Shown here piece by piece: positions 32,215-32,513 of a stretch of DNA of 32,513 bases (its first letter is position 1; each line of letters begins with the position of its first letter). Below the pieces are notes generated by a model, which worked only from the letters and a program-made list of their open reading frames with translations, did not search any database and was not told the DNA's origin. Made by a program: the position numbers and the translations under genes. The stretch is from positions 1-32,513 of the forward strand of contig NZ_CABKRX010000067.1 in assembly GCF_902374955.1 (NCBI RefSeq), given 5' to 3'. This stretch comes from Bacillus massilioanorexius (GTDB taxonomy: Bacteria; Bacillota; Bacilli; Bacillales; DSM-1321).

Positions 32215-32513
32215 TGGACACAACTAAGTTAAGTCGATAAAATGTGCTTACAAAAGGAGTGTCCGTGATGAAACAAAAATATAATGAAGAATTTAAGAAA
32301 ATGGTGGTCGAGTTGTATCGTTCTGGACAACCAGTGAAAGAATTAAGTAGCGAATATGGCGTTTCTGAAGTCACCATTTATAAATGGATTAAAACCTATT
32401 CTCCTGTTGCGACAGTTGATGAAAAAGAAGTGACACCAAACGATTGGAAACAAATGCAAAAAGAGATACTTCGTCTAAAAGAAGAGAATGAAATCTTAAA
32501 AAAGGCTATGGAC
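32215..32513 (+). mobile_element. IS3-family insertion sequence, left part (truncated by window edge)
   Basis: A probable left terminal repeat begins TGGACACAACTAAGTTAAG at 32215, with the TG start usual in IS3-family elements, 53 bases before the orfA start. The right end and orfB lie outside the window, so the terminal repeat and target duplication cannot be confirmed. A partial reverse copy (CACTTAGTTGGATA) lies about 90 bases upstream, near 32124-32137. Confidence 0.7.
32268..32513 (+). CDS. IS3-family transposase OrfA (partial, N-terminal 82 residues)
   Basis: An N-terminal fragment starting MKQKYNEEFKKMVVELYRSG at ATG 32268, with AAAAGGAG ahead. It holds the helix-turn-helix ELSSEYGVSEVTIYKWIK that binds the terminal repeats, then a leucine-zipper-like coiled coil (ILRLKEENEILKKAM) used in OrfA multimerisation. 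IS3 elements normally make the OrfAB transposase by -1 frameshifting near the end of orfA. The reading is open to the window edge, so it looks intact so far. The IS150-like branch is the closest by memory. Confidence 0.88.
   Translation, partial: MKQKYNEEFKKMVVELYRSGQPVKELSSEYGVSEVTIYKWIKTYSPVATVDEKEVTPNDWKQMQKEILRLKEENEILKKAMD

Overview
The window reads as chromosome of a low-GC, endospore-forming member of the Bacillaceae. The backbone from about 6.2 to 16.4 kb follows the Bacillus subtilis ygaD-ygaC-sspE-fabL-yfhS-mutY-yfhP-sspK-yfhH-recX-yfhF/yfhE neighbourhood almost gene for gene. It includes sporulation genes (sspE, sspK, a ypzG-like gene), and a pair of CotB-like coat proteins lies further on. 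Gene identities come from reading the proteins and recalling families; no database search was possible.

Layout. (1) 34-5650, minus strand: a five-gene dipeptide/oligopeptide ABC importer in the order ATPase D, ATPase F, binding lipoprotein, permease B, permease C, with hairpins before and after the binding-protein gene. (2) 5651-6214: AT-rich gap with an insertion-sequence-end-like fragment, where the B. subtilis gene order breaks. (3) 6215-16421: conserved housekeeping and sporulation block: ABC exporter YgaD, DUF402 phosphatase YgaC, gamma-type SASP, enoyl-ACP reductase III, YfhS, MutY, YfhP, SspK (no normal start codon), YpzG-like protein, YfhH, RecX, YfhF, YfhE. (4) 16535-16649: six DnaA-box-like 9-mers in a gene-free gap. 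(5) 16742-22174: FUSC-type membrane protein, RocB-like M20 hydrolase and NADP-type glutamate dehydrogenase, with a cre-like site ahead of rocB. (6) 22274-23639: two CotB-like spore coat proteins. (7) 23877-25950: promoter plus a PadR / HAAS (DUF1700) / DUF4097 operon with overlapping genes; the DUF4097 protein has an exact 19-residue periodicity. (8) 26112-28858: a PyrR-type attenuator leader followed by overlapping cytosine permease and cytosine deaminase genes, giving pyrimidine-controlled cytosine salvage. (9) 28993-31899: a small zinc-ribbon protein, a LytTR regulator, and a succinate/acetate CoA-transferase whose promoter region carries two LytTR-like direct repeats. (10) 32215-32513: left end and orfA of an IS3-family element, cut by the window edge.

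The most rewarding non-coding signals are the PyrR attenuator on codBA, the DnaA-box cluster, and sspK with an apparent ATT start. I saw no CRISPR array, tRNA, rRNA, phage module or recognisable defence system, and nothing I would call a wholly new biological system.
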